Assembly (NCBI RefSeq): GCF_000188295.1
Contig: NZ_GL831112.1
Span: forward strand, 1,655,200 to 1,716,239
Source: Streptococcus vestibularis ATCC 49124
GTDB taxonomy: Bacteria > Bacillota > Bacilli > Lactobacillales > Streptococcaceae
Direction of reading: 5' to 3'
Length of the DNA stretch: 61,040 nt
Below the pieces are notes generated by a model. The model ran no database searches. It was not told where the DNA came from and worked only from the letters and a program-made list of their open reading frames with translations. The position numbers were made by a program, and so were the translations under genes. Each line of letters opens with the position of its first letter. Position 1 is the stretch's first letter. This document shows positions 52,941 through 61,040 of the stretch, in pieces.

Positions 52941-53287
52941 ATGATTGTTGTCTATGATTCTAATACAGGAGTTGGCAAACGGTTTGCAGAATCGTTGGGC
53001 TACCCGACACAAAGCATCAAGGAAAAGTTGGAAGAACCCTGTATTCTCATTACTCGAAATGCATGGGCTGGGAAAATTCCTTGGTCAAGCAAACGCTTCA
53101 TCAAGAAACACTCAAACCTGATTAAAGGTTTTGTCAATAATGGGGATTCGGTTAAGCATGTCGGACCTTTTGCGGGGCGACAGCTTTGATTATCGACAAA
53201 TATGGGCTACCGCACATCTGCGATATTGACCGAGGTGACAAGGAAGCGGACATCAAACTTGTGCAGGAATACTTGGCTAAACTCTAA
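52941..53287 (+). pseudogene. NrdI-like flavoprotein gene, frameshifted
   Basis: The first frame encodes MIVVYDSNTGVGKRFAESLG and NAWAGKIPWSSKRFIKKHSN, then HVGPFAGRQL and a stop. One base missing near 53167-53177 would restore FCGATALIIDKYGLPHICDI and run to the TAA at 53285-53287, for a normal length of about 115 aa. Pattern (YDSxTGxGKRFxESL, LITRN, FCGA) fits NrdI-type flavodoxins that help activate class Ib ribonucleotide reductase. No nrdE/nrdF is nearby. Confidence 0.65.
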
Positions 53288-53317
53288 GTACGGATTATTT
53301 GTATGATAAATCTCTCG

Positions 53318-53349
53318 GAAAGGATGGGTGATAATGACTCATCCTTTTA
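53318..53349 (+). terminator. terminator after the NrdI-like remnant
   Basis: AAAGGATG and CATCCTTT with an inner GT/AC pair, followed by TT. Confidence 0.65.
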
Positions 53350-53352
53350 AGA

Positions 53353-53367
53353 TGACAAAAATGTAAG
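53353..53367 (+). promoter_or_regulatory. BceR-type operator upstream of peptide gene copy 1
   Basis: TGACAAAAATGTAAG fits the BceR-family binding pattern TnACA-N4-TGTAA exactly. It lies 67 bases (start to start) upstream of the candidate -10 TATCAT at 53420-53425. Confidence 0.6.
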
Positions 53368-53481
53368 TTTAAAGCTTAAAATGAAAAGTTATTCGATGGT
53401 AGCGAGACGGGGAATTTTGTATCATATAGGTGTAAGGAAAAACAAATCAAAAATAATATCCAAATAAAAGGAGGCCCCACT

Positions 53482-53613
53482 ATGAAAACAAATCTCTTCA
53501 ACCATAAACAAAAGACACCAATGGCGCAGAAGATTTCCAAAGAAGAAATCGAAAAAAACAGACTGGGCTGTGCATCAGTCCAGTATTATTTCTGGCTACA
53601 ATATAGTCATTAA
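53482..53613 (+). CDS. unrecognised 43-aa peptide, copy 1
   Basis: ATG at 53482 follows AAAAGGAGG at seven bases. The peptide starts MKTNLFNHKQKTPMAQ, continues KISKEEIEKNRLGCAS and ends VQYYFWLQYSH: a polar, charged first part, one cysteine (residue 30) and an aromatic end with Y, Y, F, W, Y in nine residues. It has no Sec signal and no Gly-Gly site. The shape (charged leader-like part plus Cys/aromatic core) would fit a ribosomally made modified peptide, but no modifying enzyme is in the window. An operator of BceR type is upstream, shared with bceAB. Confidence 0.65.
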   Translation: MKTNLFNHKQKTPMAQKISKEEIEKNRLGCASVQYYFWLQYSH

Positions 53614-53630
53614 GAGGCTGATGCAGTAAA

Positions 53631-53828
53631 GGTGGTGGGATGAGAGTGGAACAGAAATCGGTAATTCGTTAGAATTCGATTTCGTCGTCCCACCTCCGAA
53701 CAGTTGAGTAGGGCTGTAAAAGCTGATGAAATCAGCCTAGTAGAGCCCACTCAACCACTGCGTCTTGCTCGACAATCCAAAGACGATTGAGAGGCTAGGA
53801 CTTTTGTTCCAGGCTCCGTCCCGCCACC
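53631..53828. repeat. MITE-like element 1 with imperfect terminal inverted repeats
   Basis: About 198 bases bounded by GGTGGTGGGATGAGAG-TGGAACA at the left and the near-complement of it at the right (reading inward GGTGGCGGGACGGAGCC-TGGAACA). Inside is the hairpin GAAATCG-AATTC/GAATT-CGATTTC. No coding capacity. It resembles small intergenic repeats common in streptococci. Confidence 0.65.
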
Positions 53829-53939
53829 TTTTGCCCAAATGGAACTGAAAGTTTAGAGAGGCCCACTTGCAAAGCAAGCCAAATCATACAGCCAGCTCCC
53901 TCTAAGTGAACATCAGATTTTAACTGGAAGAACGCTAAG

Positions 53940-54023
53940 TGACAAAAATGTAAGATTAGCGTCCCAAATGAAAGATTAGCCTATGAAAACTTATCGGGCT
54001 TTTCGGTGTGATAATTGTATCAT
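53940..54023 (+). promoter_or_regulatory. BceR-type operator and bceAB promoter
   Basis: The same 15 bases TGACAAAAATGTAAG occur at 53940-53954, followed 78 bases (start to start) later by TATCAT (54018-54023) as candidate -10. The distance exceeds that at the peptide gene by 11 bases, about one helical turn. Confidence 0.6.
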
Positions 54024-54129
54024 TTTTAGTTTGCTTTCAGTAGGGGGTAGCAGCTCAGGTAAACTTAGAGCAGAGCTAGCTAATAAAGTATTGAAAGATA
54101 AGCTAAATAACCATTTTACACATAAATAA
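53983..54129 (+). other. doubtful 48-codon frame before bceA
   Basis: The frame begins MKTYRAFRCDNC and ends KVLKDKLNNHFTHK; it contains LLSVGGSSSGK. No ribosome site precedes the ATG and the frame runs across the presumed bceAB promoter, so it is probably either chance or the tail of a deleted gene. Listed because the C-terminal half looks like real protein. Confidence 0.2.
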
Positions 54130-54143
54130 AAAGAGGTTCAAGT

Positions 54144-54923
54144 ATGACATTATTAGACGTACAACACGTAAAAAAAATTTATAAAACCCGCTTTCAGGGC
54201 AGCCAAGTAGAGGCACTGAAGGACATTCACTTTACGGTAGAAAAAGGCGAGTATGTGGCCATCATGGGAGAATCAGGCTCCGGGAAGTCCACCCTGCTCA
54301 ACATCCTGGCCATACTGGACAAGCCGACTGAAGGACGCGTCTTTCTCAACGGAACTGATACGGCAACCATCAAAAATAGTCAGGCTTCTAGCTTCCGACG
54401 GGAGAAATTAGGCTTTGTCTTTCAGGACTTCAACTTGCTAGACACCCTGTCGGTCAAGGATAATATTCTCCTGCCGCTGGTTCTCTCTCGTCGTCCCATT
54501 ACTGAGATGATGCAAAAGCTAGTCACGACCTGCAATGAGCTGGGGATTAACAAGCTACAAGAGAAGTTTCCTTATGAGATTTCCGGTGGTCAGAAGCAAC
54601 GGGTGGCAGTAGCACGCGCCATTATCACAGAGCCTGAGATTTTGCTGGCGGATGAGCCTACAGGAGCTTTGGATTCCAAATCTTCAGCTGCTCTCTTGGA
54701 TGTCTTTGACGACATCAATGACCAGGGCCAGACCATTCTCATGGTGACCCACTCGACTTCAGCTGCCAGTCGGGCCAAGCGGGTGCTCTTTATCAAGGAC
54801 GGGATTCTTTACAATCAAATTTTCCGCGGCAACAAGACCGAGCGGCAGATGTTCCAAGAGATTTCTGATACATTGACGGTCATGGCAAGTGAGGTGGGCG
54901 ACTATGTTCAAACTAACGAGTAA
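54144..54923 (+). CDS. bceA: BceA-type ABC ATPase (peptide antibiotic resistance)
   Basis: Protein of 259 aa of the MacB/BceA class: Walker A GESGSGKST, signature [14 protein letters not shown], Walker B ILLADEPTGALDSK. With BceB it frees cell-wall lipid intermediates from peptide antibiotics such as bacitracin or lantibiotics. The ATG follows AGAGG; bceB overlaps its end by 20 bases. The operon has a BceR-type operator, but the BceRS two-component genes are not in this window. GC content is visibly higher than in neighbouring remnants, which suggests different origin. Confidence 0.88.
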   Translation: MTLLDVQHVKKIYKTRFQGSQVEALKDIHFTVEKGEYVAIMGESGSGKSTLLNILAILDKPTEGRVFLNGTDTATIKNSQASSFRREKLGFVFQDFNLLDTLSVKDNILLPLVLSRRPITEMMQKLVTTCNELGINKLQEKFPYEISGGQKQRVAVARAIITEPEILLADEPTGALDSKSSAALLDVFDDINDQGQTILMVTHSTSAASRAKRVLFIKDGILYNQIFRGNKTERQMFQEISDTLTVMASEVGDYVQTNE

Positions 54924-56907
54924 ACTAGCTTTGTCCAATCTGGTTAAAAATCGCAGTTTGTATTATCCATTTGCTTTGGCGACGGTACTGGCAACAGCGA
55001 TTTTGTATAGTTTTGTCTCACTGGCTCATAGCCCCAACATGGAGACCTCTTATGGTGGTACAGCAGCTCGCATGACCTTGCAGTTTGGTATCCATGTCAT
55101 TCAGATTGCCGTACTTATCCTCATCACCTATGCCAATAGCTTCGTCATGAAAAACCGCTCTCGAGAGTTGGGAGTCTATAGTCTGCTGGGCATGGAGAAA
55201 AAGCATCTGCTAGTCATGACCTTCTTTGAGCTCTGTGTCTTTTATCTAGCTACAGTTGGTCTGGGTATCTTGTCTGGCCTAGCTTTAGATAAGATGCTCT
55301 ACGCAGTCCTTTTGAAATTGATGGGAATGCCGGCAGTTCTTGCCTCGACCTTCCAATGGCAGAACGTCTGGATGACTCTAATTAGTCTGGGTATTGCTTT
55401 TGCGGTGATTTTGTTGCTTAACTCTACGCGTCTTCTACGCTATAGCTCTCTTAATCTAATGAAAGAAAAGAAAGCCGGCGAGAAGAAGGGACGCTTCCTT
55501 TTGCTGCAAACCTTGCTGGGGCTCCTGCTCATGGGTGTAGCTTATTATATGGCTTTGACCGTTACCAAACCTGTCGCTGCTATCGGCAATTTCTTTATAG
55601 CTGTGATTATGGTTATCCTAGCAACTTATCTGCTTTTTAATGCAGGTTCGATTACACTATTGCAATTTCTCAAAAAGCGCAAAGGCTACTACTATAAAAC
55701 GCAGAATTTCATTTCTGTTTCCAATCTTATCTCGCGGATGCGCAAAAATGCAGCAGGCTTGGCAACTATTTCCATCTTGTCCACCATGCTGCTGGTGACT
55801 TTAGTTGGTACAATCAATATCTATGTTGGAGGTCAGGATTATATTACTACCTTGCATCCAAAGGATTACAATGTCAGCATTGTCTTGCCGAAATCAACTG
55901 ATCAGAAGGAGGCTCTGTTGGACAAGGTCCAGCAAGTCGCTCAGGAAACAGGTCTGAAGAAGCCTAACTATACTGCCTATCTTTACCAATCATCCTTCAT
56001 CATGAAACTGGCCGGAAATGATATCACTGTTCCAATGCAAGGCGAGCTGGATTCGAATCCAAGTATCTTGACCAAGAAGTCTGCTGGCACGATTACGGTC
56101 ATCAATCGTCAAGATTATGAAAAAATGACAGGGAAAAAGCTAGACTTGGCAGACGATGAAACTCTTGTCTATGGAAAAAATGTTTCCTTAAATAAGGACC
56201 AGCCTCTCCGAGTGAATGGCAAGGACTGGAAAATTAAGCAGATTTTACCGTCGAATTTCACGCATGGGAAAATCCCTAATCCAAACGATGTAGCCATGGA
56301 GCAGGGGCTCTATATGGTGGTCAATGATAGTAAAGCGGTTGGTCTTGATGCAGCTCATCACTATTACATTGGAGTTGCTTCAGAGACTAAGGACAGTAAA
56401 AAGTTTGTCGAGCAAGTCCAGCTGGAGTTGAGAGACTCTTTGGATCAGGACCAGGCCCAAGATGGTAGCTACGCAATGGCCAGTGACCGTCATAGCGCAG
56501 AAAAGAGCTATCAGGAACTTACTGGAACCTTGCTTTTCATCGGTCTCTTCCTTTCCGTTATCTTCCTTCTAGGAGCTGTTCTTGTGATTTACTACAAGCA
56601 AATCTCTGAAGGATATGAAGACCGCGATGGCTTTATCATTTTGCAAAAGGTTGGTCTAGATGAAAAGCAGACTAGAAGTACCATTCGCAAGCAAATCTTG
56701 ACTGTCTTCTTCCTACCTCTCATCTTTGCTTTTCTACATGTAGCAGCGGTCTTTCATATGCTGCGCTTGATTGTTGCCCTATTGGGTGTGACCAATCTTC
56801 CTCTCTTAATCCAGACAACACTTGCGACTTGCGGCGTCTTCCTCCTGACCTATATTTTAGTATTCTTACTAACTTCCCGCAGTTACCGCAAGATTGTCGC
56901 CCGCTAA
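54904..56907 (+). CDS. bceB: BceB-type permease (FtsX family)
   Basis: Protein of 667 aa with ten membrane helices and a large extracellular domain (about residues 305-530) between helices 7 and 8, the diagnostic plan of BceB transporters. FtsX domains lie at about 55-180 and 540-650. The extracellular part both senses the antibiotic and signals to the BceS kinase in known systems. The ATG at 54904 follows GAGGTG; the frame start five codons earlier is rejected. A strong terminator follows. Confidence 0.88.
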   Translation: MFKLTSKLALSNLVKNRSLYYPFALATVLATAILYSFVSLAHSPNMETSYGGTAARMTLQFGIHVIQIAVLILITYANSFVMKNRSRELGVYSLLGMEKKHLLVMTFFELCVFYLATVGLGILSGLALDKMLYAVLLKLMGMPAVLASTFQWQNVWMTLISLGIAFAVILLLNSTRLLRYSSLNLMKEKKAGEKKGRFLLLQTLLGLLLMGVAYYMALTVTKPVAAIGNFFIAVIMVILATYLLFNAGSITLLQFLKKRKGYYYKTQNFISVSNLISRMRKNAAGLATISILSTMLLVTLVGTINIYVGGQDYITTLHPKDYNVSIVLPKSTDQKEALLDKVQQVAQETGLKKPNYTAYLYQSSFIMKLAGNDITVPMQGELDSNPSILTKKSAGTITVINRQDYEKMTGKKLDLADDETLVYGKNVSLNKDQPLRVNGKDWKIKQILPSNFTHGKIPNPNDVAMEQGLYMVVNDSKAVGLDAAHHYYIGVASETKDSKKFVEQVQLELRDSLDQDQAQDGSYAMASDRHSAEKSYQELTGTLLFIGLFLSVIFLLGAVLVIYYKQISEGYEDRDGFIILQKVGLDEKQTRSTIRKQILTVFFLPLIFAFLHVAAVFHMLRLIVALLGVTNLPLLIQTTLATCGVFLLTYILVFLLTSRSYRKIVAR

Positions 56908-56911
56908 GAGC

Positions 56912-56942
56912 AAATCCCCGACCTCTAGGTCAGGGATTTTTT
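56912..56942 (+). terminator. bceAB terminator
   Basis: AAATCCC-GACCT pairs with AGGTC-GGGATTT, with TTTTTT following. Confidence 0.85.
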
Positions 56943-57058
56943 GGTGTCTGGAATTTTACCACTCATCTCTCTCATTTTACCGCTTGTCCAAAAAGCCGAG
57001 ATTTTTCAATAAAGACTTGCTATCATAGTTTCAGAAGTTAAGGACAGGAGAAAATATC

Positions 57059-57293
57059 ATGTTAGTAGAAACGAAAAATCTAACCAAAGTTTATGGCGAT
57101 AAGATGGCAGTCAATAGCCTCGATATTCAGATTGAGAGAGGAAGTTTTACAGCTATTCTAAGCCCTAATGGAGCGGGCAAGTCGACAACCATTCAGATGT
57201 TGATTGGACTTTTACAGCCAACATCAGGACAAATCATTTATGCAGAAGAAACCAAGAGGAACAACTTTGTTGCACTTGACTTGACAATTAGGG
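57059..57293 (+). pseudogene. N-terminal fragment of an ABC ATPase
   Basis: From the ATG at 57059 (ribosome site AGGAG; -10-like TATCAT upstream) the frame encodes MLVETKNLTKVYGDKMAVNS and a Walker A of SPNGAGKST, where serine replaces the first glycine, then GLLQPTSGQIIYAE. Similarity ends near 57256; repeat copy 2 starts at 57294. The frame happens to continue through the repeat in phase with peptide copy 2, giving a 156-codon chimera. Confidence 0.65.
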
Positions 57294-57397
57294 AAAATGA
57301 AAGGTTATTCGATGGTAGCGGGACGGGGAATTTTATATCATATAGGTGTAAGGAAAAACAAATCAAAAATCAATATCCAAATAAAAGGAGGCCCACT

Positions 57398-57529
57398 ATG
57401 AAAATAAATCTCTTCAACCATAAACAAAAGACACCAATGGCGCAGAAGATTTCCAAAGAAGAAATCGAAAAAACCAGACTGGGCTGTGCATCAAGCCAGT
57501 ATTATTTCTGGCTACAATATAGTCATTAA
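57398..57529 (+). CDS. unrecognised 43-aa peptide, copy 2
   Basis: Same length as copy 1, with the ATG at 57398 behind AAAAGGAGG. It differs at residues 3 (Ile for Thr), 26 (Thr for Asn) and 33 (Ser for Val), all from four base changes, none of them silent. The cysteine and the aromatic end are unchanged. Its operator is incomplete, so it may be expressed differently or only by read-through from the ABC remnant. Confidence 0.6.
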   Translation: MKINLFNHKQKTPMAQKISKEEIEKTRLGCASSQYYFWLQYSH

Positions 57530-57546
57530 GAAGCTGATGCAGTGAA

Positions 57547-57680
57547 GGGGCTGGGATAGAGAGTGGGACAGAAATCGGTAATTCGTTAGAATTCGATTTC
57601 GTCGTCGCACCTCCGCACAGTTGAGTAGGGCTCTACAATCCAAAGACGATTGAGAGGCTAGGACTTTTGTCCCAGACTCT
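57547..57680. repeat. MITE-like element 2 (shortened)
   Basis: Shares ends (AGAG-TGGGACAGAAAT against the complement of ACTTTTGTCCCAGACTCT) and internal hairpin with element 1. It lies between peptide copy 2 and uppP and may serve as their shared transcription end. Confidence 0.6.
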
Positions 57681-57688
57681 TCAATGAT

Positions 57689-58543
57689 TTATCCAAAAAT
57701 AAGTTTGACAGCTCCATAGAAAAGCACAATGATACCGAGTACGATACGGTATTTTCCAAAAACAGTGAAATCGTGTTTCTTAATATAGTTCATCAAGAAG
57801 CGAATCACAAATAGGCTGACAAGAAAGGCGGTCACACTAGCTACCAATAGAATGGCCGCTTGGCCACCAGTCAAGGTGTTCCCATCAATAAAATACTTAA
57901 CTGCCTTAAGCCCACTATAACCAAACATGGTTGGAATACCGAGGAAGAATGTAAAGTCAGCTGCTACGCTACGACTAGTACCAACGATGATTCCCCCAAG
58001 AATAGTAGCACCTGAACGACTAGTCCCTGGAATGATACTCAAGACTTGGAAAAGACCAATATAGAAAGCTGTCTTGTAAGACATACGTGCCAAATCCGTT
58101 ACCTTAGGCTCTACACGTCGATTGCGGTCCTCAATCCAAATAAAGGCAATCCCGTAGACCACCAACATGATAGCTACTACAAAGAAATTACTGAGGTGGG
58201 CCTCCATCCAATCATCTAAAAGAAGACCAAAGAAGGCTGAAGGAATACAGGCAATGACCACCTTAAGCCAAAGTTGCCAAGTCAACTGCACTTCACGTGC
58301 TGTTTTACCAGGTTGGAAGGGATTCAAACGTTTAAAGTAAATGACCATAACCGCAAGAATAGCACCAAGTTGGATAACGATATTAAACATATCGATGAAA
58401 TCCTTACTTTGTCTCAAGTTCAAGAATTCATTAACCAAAATCAAGTGACCTGTAGATGAAATCGGTAACCACTCTGTGATTCCTTCAACAATCCCAAGAA
58501 AGACTGCTTTTAGTAATTCAATAATATACTGTGCCGTTTGCAT
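57689..58543 (-). CDS. uppP: undecaprenyl-diphosphatase
   Basis: BacA-family integral membrane phosphatase of 284 aa with about eight helices. Motifs are [19 protein letters not shown] (glutamates and serines of the active site) and [13 protein letters not shown]. It recycles undecaprenyl pyrophosphate to the monophosphate carrier and raises bacitracin tolerance, so it fits functionally beside bceAB. It is convergent with the peptide-copy-2 repeat and divergent from glnPQ. Confidence 0.95.
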   Translation of the reverse strand: MQTAQYIIELLKAVFLGIVEGITEWLPISSTGHLILVNEFLNLRQSKDFIDMFNIVIQLGAILAVMVIYFKRLNPFQPGKTAREVQLTWQLWLKVVIACIPSAFFGLLLDDWMEAHLSNFFVVAIMLVVYGIAFIWIEDRNRRVEPKVTDLARMSYKTAFYIGLFQVLSIIPGTSRSGATILGGIIVGTSRSVAADFTFFLGIPTMFGYSGLKAVKYFIDGNTLTGGQAAILLVASVTAFLVSLFVIRFLMNYIKKHDFTVFGKYRIVLGIIVLFYGAVKLIFG

Positions 58544-58680
58544 AATTATCTCCGTTTTTAAATGCTAGCCCCATCACACCAAAAATGATCAGGGCTCCAA
58601 ATTGTCCTTCCCATTATATCAAATTACAACTTGTATTTGAAGACAATACTGATATACAGTTTTTTTCTAGCATCAACTTA

Positions 58681-58709
58681 TTGTCATCAGTCTCAATTTC
58701 CTGTAAAAT
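58681..58709 (+). promoter_or_regulatory. glnPQ promoter
   Basis: TTGTCA (58681-58686), 17 bases, TAAAAT (58704-58709, preceded by CTG). Confidence 0.7.
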
Positions 58710-58746
58710 AGTAAGGAATGACATTTTTATAGGAGACATTGTTTCA

Positions 58747-60294
58747 ATGAAAAAAATTATTGTAGCCTGCTTTGCAGCGCTCCTCCTCGTTTTTGGTGGG
58801 GTGTCAAGCGCTCAAGCAGACGAGTATCTCCGTGTCGGTATGGAGGCTGCCTATGCACCTTTCAACTGGACGCAGGACGATGACTCAAACGGAGCTGTTC
58901 CAATCGAAGGTACTAAACAGTATGCCAACGGTTACGACGTGCAAATCGCTAAAAAAATCGCTGAAGCCCAAGGTAAGAAACCCTTGGTGGTTAAAACAGC
59001 TTGGACAGGTTTGATTCCTGCCCTCACTTCCGGCAAGATCAATATGATTATCGCAGGTATGAGCCCAACAGCTGAACGTCGTCAAGAAATTGACTTTTCA
59101 GATAGCTACTACCGAAGCGAACCTGTCATGGTTGTCAGCTCAGATGGTGATTATGCCAACGCTAAGACTCTCAAAGACTTCAAGGATGCTAAAATCACAG
59201 CTCAACAAGGGGTTTATCTCTATAATTTGATTGACCAAATCCCAGGTGTTAGCAAACAAACCGCTATGGGAGACTTCGGTGCTATGCGCCAAGCCCTTGC
59301 ATCTGGTATCATCGATGGTTATGTTTCAGAGCGTCCTGAAGCAAAAACTGCCGAAGAAGCCAGCTCAAAATATAAGATGATTACGCTTAAAGATGGTGGT
59401 TTCCAGGTTTCAGACGATGACGTCTCCTTGGCCGTCGGTCTTCGCAAAGGAGACAGTCAGCAAATGGAACAAGTCAATAAGGTCCTTGCTGGAATCAGCC
59501 AAGAGGAACGTGTCAAACTGATGGATCACATCATTGACATCCAACCTGCAGATAAGACTGATGAGGCTAAAAAAGGAAACTTCTTTAGTCAGATGAGCAC
59601 TATCATCGCTAAGAACTGGCCACAATTCCTACGTGGTACAGGAATTACCCTTCTTATCTCAATTATCGGTACAGTTGTGGGTACTTTCATCGGTCTTATG
59701 ATTGGTGTTTACCGCACAGCTCCTAAGGCTGCTAATAAATTTGTAGCCTTGCTCCAAAAACTCTTCGGTTGGGTGCTTAATGTCTATATCGAAGTTTTCC
59801 GTGGTACGCCAATGATTGTACAATCTATGGTTATCTACTACGGTACTGCCCAGGCCTTTGGTGTCAATATTGACCGTACCCTAGCAGCTGTCTTCATCGT
59901 TTCTATCAACACTGGAGCCTACATGAGTGAAATCGTTCGTGGTGGTATCTTCGCTGTAGATAAAGGACAATTTGAAGCTGCTACTGCTCTTGGATTTACC
60001 CACGGTCAAACCATGCGTAAGATTGTTCTTCCACAGGTTATCCGTAACATCTTGCCAGCTACTGGTAATGAGTTCGTTATCAATATCAAGGATACCTCTG
60101 TTTTGAACGTTATCTCTGTTGTGGAACTTTACTTCGCAGGTAACACTGTTGCAAGCCAAACTTATCAATACTTCCAAACATTCTTTGTTATCGCAGCAAT
60201 CTACTTTGTTCTTACCTTCACAGTGACACGCATCTTGCGTTATGTAGAACGCCGTTTGGATCAAGATACTTACACACAAGGAGGGATTCACTAA
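58747..60294 (+). CDS. glnP: glutamine ABC importer, fused binding protein and permease
   Basis: Protein of 515 aa. A signal peptide (1-27, ending SSAQA) leads to a family 3 solute-binding domain (about 28-275, starting [14 protein letters not shown]) and then a BPD_transp_1 permease (about 295-510) with the EAA-like loop [20 protein letters not shown]. Fused GlnP is the normal form in lactic acid bacteria and takes up glutamine/glutamate. The ATG at 58747 follows AGGAG; 54 upstream codons of the frame lack a start signal and cover the promoter. The stop overlaps glnQ (TAATG). Confidence 0.92.
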   Translation: MKKIIVACFAALLLVFGGVSSAQADEYLRVGMEAAYAPFNWTQDDDSNGAVPIEGTKQYANGYDVQIAKKIAEAQGKKPLVVKTAWTGLIPALTSGKINMIIAGMSPTAERRQEIDFSDSYYRSEPVMVVSSDGDYANAKTLKDFKDAKITAQQGVYLYNLIDQIPGVSKQTAMGDFGAMRQALASGIIDGYVSERPEAKTAEEASSKYKMITLKDGGFQVSDDDVSLAVGLRKGDSQQMEQVNKVLAGISQEERVKLMDHIIDIQPADKTDEAKKGNFFSQMSTIIAKNWPQFLRGTGITLLISIIGTVVGTFIGLMIGVYRTAPKAANKFVALLQKLFGWVLNVYIEVFRGTPMIVQSMVIYYGTAQAFGVNIDRTLAAVFIVSINTGAYMSEIVRGGIFAVDKGQFEAATALGFTHGQTMRKIVLPQVIRNILPATGNEFVINIKDTSVLNVISVVELYFAGNTVASQTYQYFQTFFVIAAIYFVLTFTVTRILRYVERRLDQDTYTQGGIH

Positions 60295-61034
60295 TGACTG
60301 AGACGATTTTAGAAATTAAAAACCTCAAAAAATCATACGGAAAAAATGAAGTCCTCAAAGATATCTCCCTCAGCGTCAAAAAGGGTGAGGTTATCTCAAT
60401 TATTGGTTCTTCAGGTTCAGGAAAATCAACCTTCCTTCGCTCTATTAACCTACTCGAGTCACCTTCAGGTGGTGAAATCCTCTATCATGGGGACAACGTC
60501 CTTGAAAAAGGTTACGACCTCACTACCTATCGTGAAAGACTCGGTATGGTTTTCCAATCCTTCAACCTCTTTGAAAACCTTAATGTTTTGGAAAATGCTA
60601 TCGTAGCTCAAACAACTGTTCTCAAACGTGACCGTAAAAAAGCTGAAAGCATCGCCAAAGCTAACTTGGAGAAAGTTGGTATGGGGGAACAATACTGGAA
60701 AGCTAAACCAAAACAACTTTCAGGGGGACAAAAACAACGTGTTGCCATTGCTCGTGCCCTCTCTGTTGATCCAGAAGCCATCCTCTTTGACGAGCCAACT
60801 TCAGCCCTTGACCCAGAAATGGTAGGGGAAGTACTCAAGACTATGCAGGAGCTATCTGAAACTGGTTTGACCATGATTATTGTTACCCATGAAATGGAGT
60901 TCGCACGTGATGTTTCTGACCGTGTCATCTTCATGGATAAAGGGGTAATCGCTGAACAAGGTAGCCCAGAACAAATCTTTGAAAATCCTAAAGAAGAACG
61001 TACCAAGGAATTCCTCAAACGTTTCTTGGGTTAG
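60294..61034 (+). CDS. glnQ: glutamine ABC importer ATPase
   Basis: Protein of 246 aa with Walker [10 protein letters not shown], signature [14 protein letters not shown], Walker [15 protein letters not shown]: the polar amino acid ATPase pattern. Its ATG shares a base with the glnP stop, so the two are coupled. The gene ends six bases before the window edge. Confidence 0.95.
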   Translation: MTETILEIKNLKKSYGKNEVLKDISLSVKKGEVISIIGSSGSGKSTFLRSINLLESPSGGEILYHGDNVLEKGYDLTTYRERLGMVFQSFNLFENLNVLENAIVAQTTVLKRDRKKAESIAKANLEKVGMGEQYWKAKPKQLSGGQKQRVAIARALSVDPEAILFDEPTSALDPEMVGEVLKTMQELSETGLTMIIVTHEMEFARDVSDRVIFMDKGVIAEQGSPEQIFENPKEERTKEFLKRFLG

Positions 61035-61040
61035 TCAAAA

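Larger units (their letters stand above)
53378..53828. repeat. direct repeat copy 1 (peptide gene plus MITE)
   Basis: From 53378 the sequence matches 57294-57680 with few changes. The unit covers a promoter region, the 43-aa peptide gene and a MITE-like element; copy 1 keeps about 55 extra bases near 53718-53770 that are missing in copy 2. The rest of the 53288-54143 interval is non-coding apart from a doubtful 48-codon frame. Confidence 0.85.
57294..57680. repeat. direct repeat copy 2 (peptide gene plus MITE)
   Basis: Matches 53378-53828. It joins the broken ABC gene at its left edge, and the BceR-type operator is reduced to a half-like TTGACAATTAGGG. About 55 internal bases present in copy 1 are absent. 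Confidence 0.85.

Noticed and set aside
53983..54129. Double-glycine bacteriocin precursor (LLSVGG)
   Set aside because: No ribosome site, no typical leader consensus, and the frame spans the bceAB promoter; kept only as a doubtful frame.
57059..57529. A single 156-aa ABC-related protein
   Set aside because: Only the first 65 or so residues resemble an ABC ATPase; the rest is repeat copy 2 ending with an independent peptide gene that has its own ribosome site.

Overview
This window is a low-GC Firmicute chromosome segment, almost certainly a Streptococcus of the salivarius group. S. thermophilus is a good fit because several genes are decayed. The evidence is gene content and order: pbp2a-rpmG-secE-nusG, uppS-cdsA-rseP/eep-proS, adcRCB, mecA-rgpG-sufCDSUB, and a fused GlnP. 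Strong AGGAGG ribosome sites and extended -10 promoters (TGnTATAAT) agree. There are no rRNA or tRNA genes, CRISPR array, prophage or replication origin.

Layout. 1-9.2 kb: yjdF behind a probable yjdF-class riboswitch, leuS, a DeoR/HAD pair, a PAP2 phosphatase, nusG, secE, rpmG and pbp2a. 9.2-14 kb: an RluA-type pseudouridine synthase, small membrane proteins, and groESL with CIRCE and CtsR sites. 14-17.4 kb: a TrpXYZ-like ABC importer whose binding protein and permease are fused, behind a leader that has its own promoter, a 21-codon aromatic-rich ORF and an intrinsic terminator. 17.4-31.5 kb: proS, rseP, cdsA, uppS, yajC, yebC, pgi, an EEP-family phosphatase with a sugar PTS EIICBA, an AEC carrier, and zinc genes adcRCB. 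31.5-48.8 kb: an MFS protein, dusB, hslO, an opp operon with a frameshifted oppC, sufCDSUB, rgpG and mecA.

48.9-57.7 kb is an accessory, decaying island. It holds remnants of DUF3021, IS1182, DUF1697, NSS transporter, NrdI-like and ABC genes, intact MerR(TipAS) and TetR regulators with recognisable operators, a BceAB-type peptide-resistance transporter, two copies of an unrecognised 43-aa peptide gene, and two MITE-like repeats. Copy 1 of the peptide gene and bceAB carry the same BceR-type operator at similar distances from their -10 boxes, so peptide and transporter may share one regulon. 57.7-61 kb is core again: uppP and glnPQ.

The two most interesting signals are the aromatic-rich leader peptide with terminator upstream of the TrpXYZ-like importer, and the duplicated 43-aa peptide gene linked by operator sequence to BceAB. 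Functions are read from motifs and family knowledge; no database search was run.
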